This document shows positions 62,937 through 64,000 of a stretch of DNA of 64,000 bases, in pieces (position 1 is the stretch's first letter; the number at the start of each line of letters is the position of its first letter). Where the stretch lies: the NCBI RefSeq assembly GCF_003386205.1, contig NZ_QRDY01000006.1:124001-188000 (forward strand), given 5' to 3'. Below the pieces are notes generated by a model. The model did not search any database. It was not told where the DNA came from and saw only the letters and a list, made by a program, of their open reading frames with translations. Made by a program: the position numbers and the translations under genes. The stretch comes from Cohnella lupini (GTDB lineage Bacteria > Bacillota > Bacilli > Paenibacillales > Paenibacillaceae).

Positions 62937-64000
62937 TTACGCTTTTACTTCGGATTTGAAATCCCACGTACGTACGTCGACGAAACGGCCTTGAACGGCA
63001 GCAGCCGCAGCCATCTCCGGGGACACGAGATGCGTGCGTCCGCCGCGTCCTTGACGGCCTTCGAAGTTACGGTTGGACGTCGACGCGCAGCGTTGGCCCG
63101 GCTTAAGCACGTCGGGGTTCATCGCCAAGCACATGCTGCAACCGGCATCGCGCCATTCGAAACCGGCTTCGGTAAACACTTTGTCCAAGCCTTCCTTCTC
63201 CGCTTGGATCTTAACCCGTCCGGAGCCCGGAACGACGATCGCCGTTACCCTGGAGCTGACTTTGTGGCCGCGAGCTACGGATGCCGCCGCTCTCAGATCC
63301 TCGATGCGACCGTTCGTGCAAGAGCCGATAAAGACGTAATCGATCTCGATGTCAGTCATCGGCGTGCCCGGTTTCAGATCCATGTATTCCAGCGCGTTAG
63401 CCGCTGCTTTGCGCTCGTTCTCCGTCGGAAGGTTCTCGGGTACCGGAACGGAGGAAGTGATGCCCGTTCCCATGCCGGGGCTGGTACCCCAGGTTACTTG
63501 AGGGATCAACGAGTCTACGTCGAAATCCAAAGTAAGGTCGAATTCAGCGCCATCGTCCGTGCAGAGAGCTTTCCACTCTTCTACGGCCGCATCGTACGCC
63601 GCGCCTTGCGGAGCGTATTCGCGACCGCGCAAGTATTCGAACGTCGTCTCGTCGGGAGCGATTAACCCCGCGCGGGCGCCGGCTTCTATGGACATGTTGC
63701 AGACGGTCATGCGCTCTTCCATCGTCAATGAACGAATCGCTTCGCCCGTATATTCCATAACGTAACCAGTTCCGAAATCCGTGCCGTATTGCGCGATCAG
63801 ACCGAGAATCATATCCTTGGCCGTGATGCCCGGCTTGCGTTTGCCGTTGAAACGAATGACCATCGTCTTCGCTTTCGACTGTTGAAGGCATTGCGTGGCC
63901 AGAACGTGCTCGACTTCGCTCGTTCCGATTCCGAAAGCAAGCGCTCCGAACGCGCCGTGCGTAGAAGTATGGCTGTCTCCGCAAACGATCGTTTTGCCCG
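62937..64000 (-). CDS. leuC: 3-isopropylmalate dehydratase large subunit (5' part outside the window)
   Basis: The open frame runs off the right edge; 354 codons are present. It begins in the window with [17 protein letters not shown], the first cluster-associated motif, and includes VEHVLATQ. The remaining 4Fe-4S ligands are in [14 protein letters not shown] and [12 protein letters not shown]. It lacks only the N-terminal portion. It isomerises 2-isopropylmalate with leuD. The internal ATG at 63863 is a methionine in the chain, not the start. Confidence 0.97.
   Translation of the reverse strand, partial: GKTIVCGDSHTSTHGAFGALAFGIGTSEVEHVLATQCLQQSKAKTMVIRFNGKRKPGITAKDMILGLIAQYGTDFGTGYVMEYTGEAIRSLTMEERMTVCNMSIEAGARAGLIAPDETTFEYLRGREYAPQGAAYDAAVEEWKALCTDDGAEFDLTLDFDVDSLIPQVTWGTSPGMGTGITSSVPVPENLPTENERKAAANALEYMDLKPGTPMTDIEIDYVFIGSCTNGRIEDLRAAASVARGHKVSSRVTAIVVPGSGRVKIQAEKEGLDKVFTEAGFEWRDAGCSMCLAMNPDVLKPGQRCASTSNRNFEGRQGRGGRTHLVSPEMAAAAAVQGRFVDVRTWDFKSEVKA

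Noticed and set aside
1-64000. tRNA, rRNA, riboswitch or prophage features
   Set aside because: I looked for conserved tRNA arms, ribosomal sequences and riboswitch-like leader regions and found none that I can support; the leuC leader lies outside the window.

Overview
The window looks like a chromosomal segment of a Gram-positive Bacillota bacterium of the Paenibacillus/Cohnella type. The reasons are good Shine-Dalgarno sites with frequent TTG and GTG starts, YesM/YesN two-component pairs, LplABC-type sugar importers that lack an ATPase gene, 7TMR-DISM sensor kinases, an S-layer-homology protein, a tandem bacterial dynamin and a parE-parC pair with Bacillus-like sequences. No rRNA, tRNA, CRISPR array, prophage or intact transposase was seen. 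The species cannot be fixed from sequence reading alone.

Layout. 1-860: end of an unknown gene, a terminator, an IS-end-like hairpin and a 51-bp repeat array. 859-4340: aldo/keto reductase, chemotaxis receptor and MgtC-like membrane protein. 4350-16310: a probable oligosaccharide-use locus on the minus strand: GH110-like beta-helix glycosidase, GH38/DUF5054-like glycosidase, a peptide/oligosaccharide-type (Opp) ABC importer and a LacI regulator. 16615-20242: three-gene molybdenum hydroxylase. 20380-24172: an orphan protein with an ADP-ribosyltransferase-like start, then a giant hybrid kinase with two different kinase modules. 24367-26369: CBS protein, then a PadR regulator with two membrane partners that carry a repeated WxxYP...WWP module. 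26431-33586: LplABC-like sugar importer with YesN/YesM regulators. 33782-41435: Dabb protein, a divergent small-protein/XRE pair with matching operators, a two-component system, an rRNA methyltransferase-like enzyme, a CapA-like lipoprotein, a second 51-bp array, MarR and a 59-codon gene. 41456-52949: parC, parE, an ABC-2 exporter, an SGNH hydrolase, a third 51-bp array and a heterodimeric ABC exporter. 53208-64000: dynamin-like dynA coupled to nth, S-layer protein, cell-wall amidase, leuD and the 3' part of leuC.

The most unusual signal is that three separate intergenic spaces (378-665, 40318-40562, 48914-49200) each hold five or six tandem units with a 51-bp period, although the three unit sequences look mostly different. 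One array is not open in any frame, so protein coding does not explain the shared period. Two arrays show an alternating unit pattern (a 102-bp super-period), and one carries a perfect or near-perfect hairpin in most units. The second most useful signals are regulatory: two GATACAnnnTGTATC sites placed inside both promoters of the XRE/small-protein pair, a dyad upstream of padR, and a cluster of AGCGCT boxes plus a 16-bp palindrome upstream of the oligosaccharide importer.
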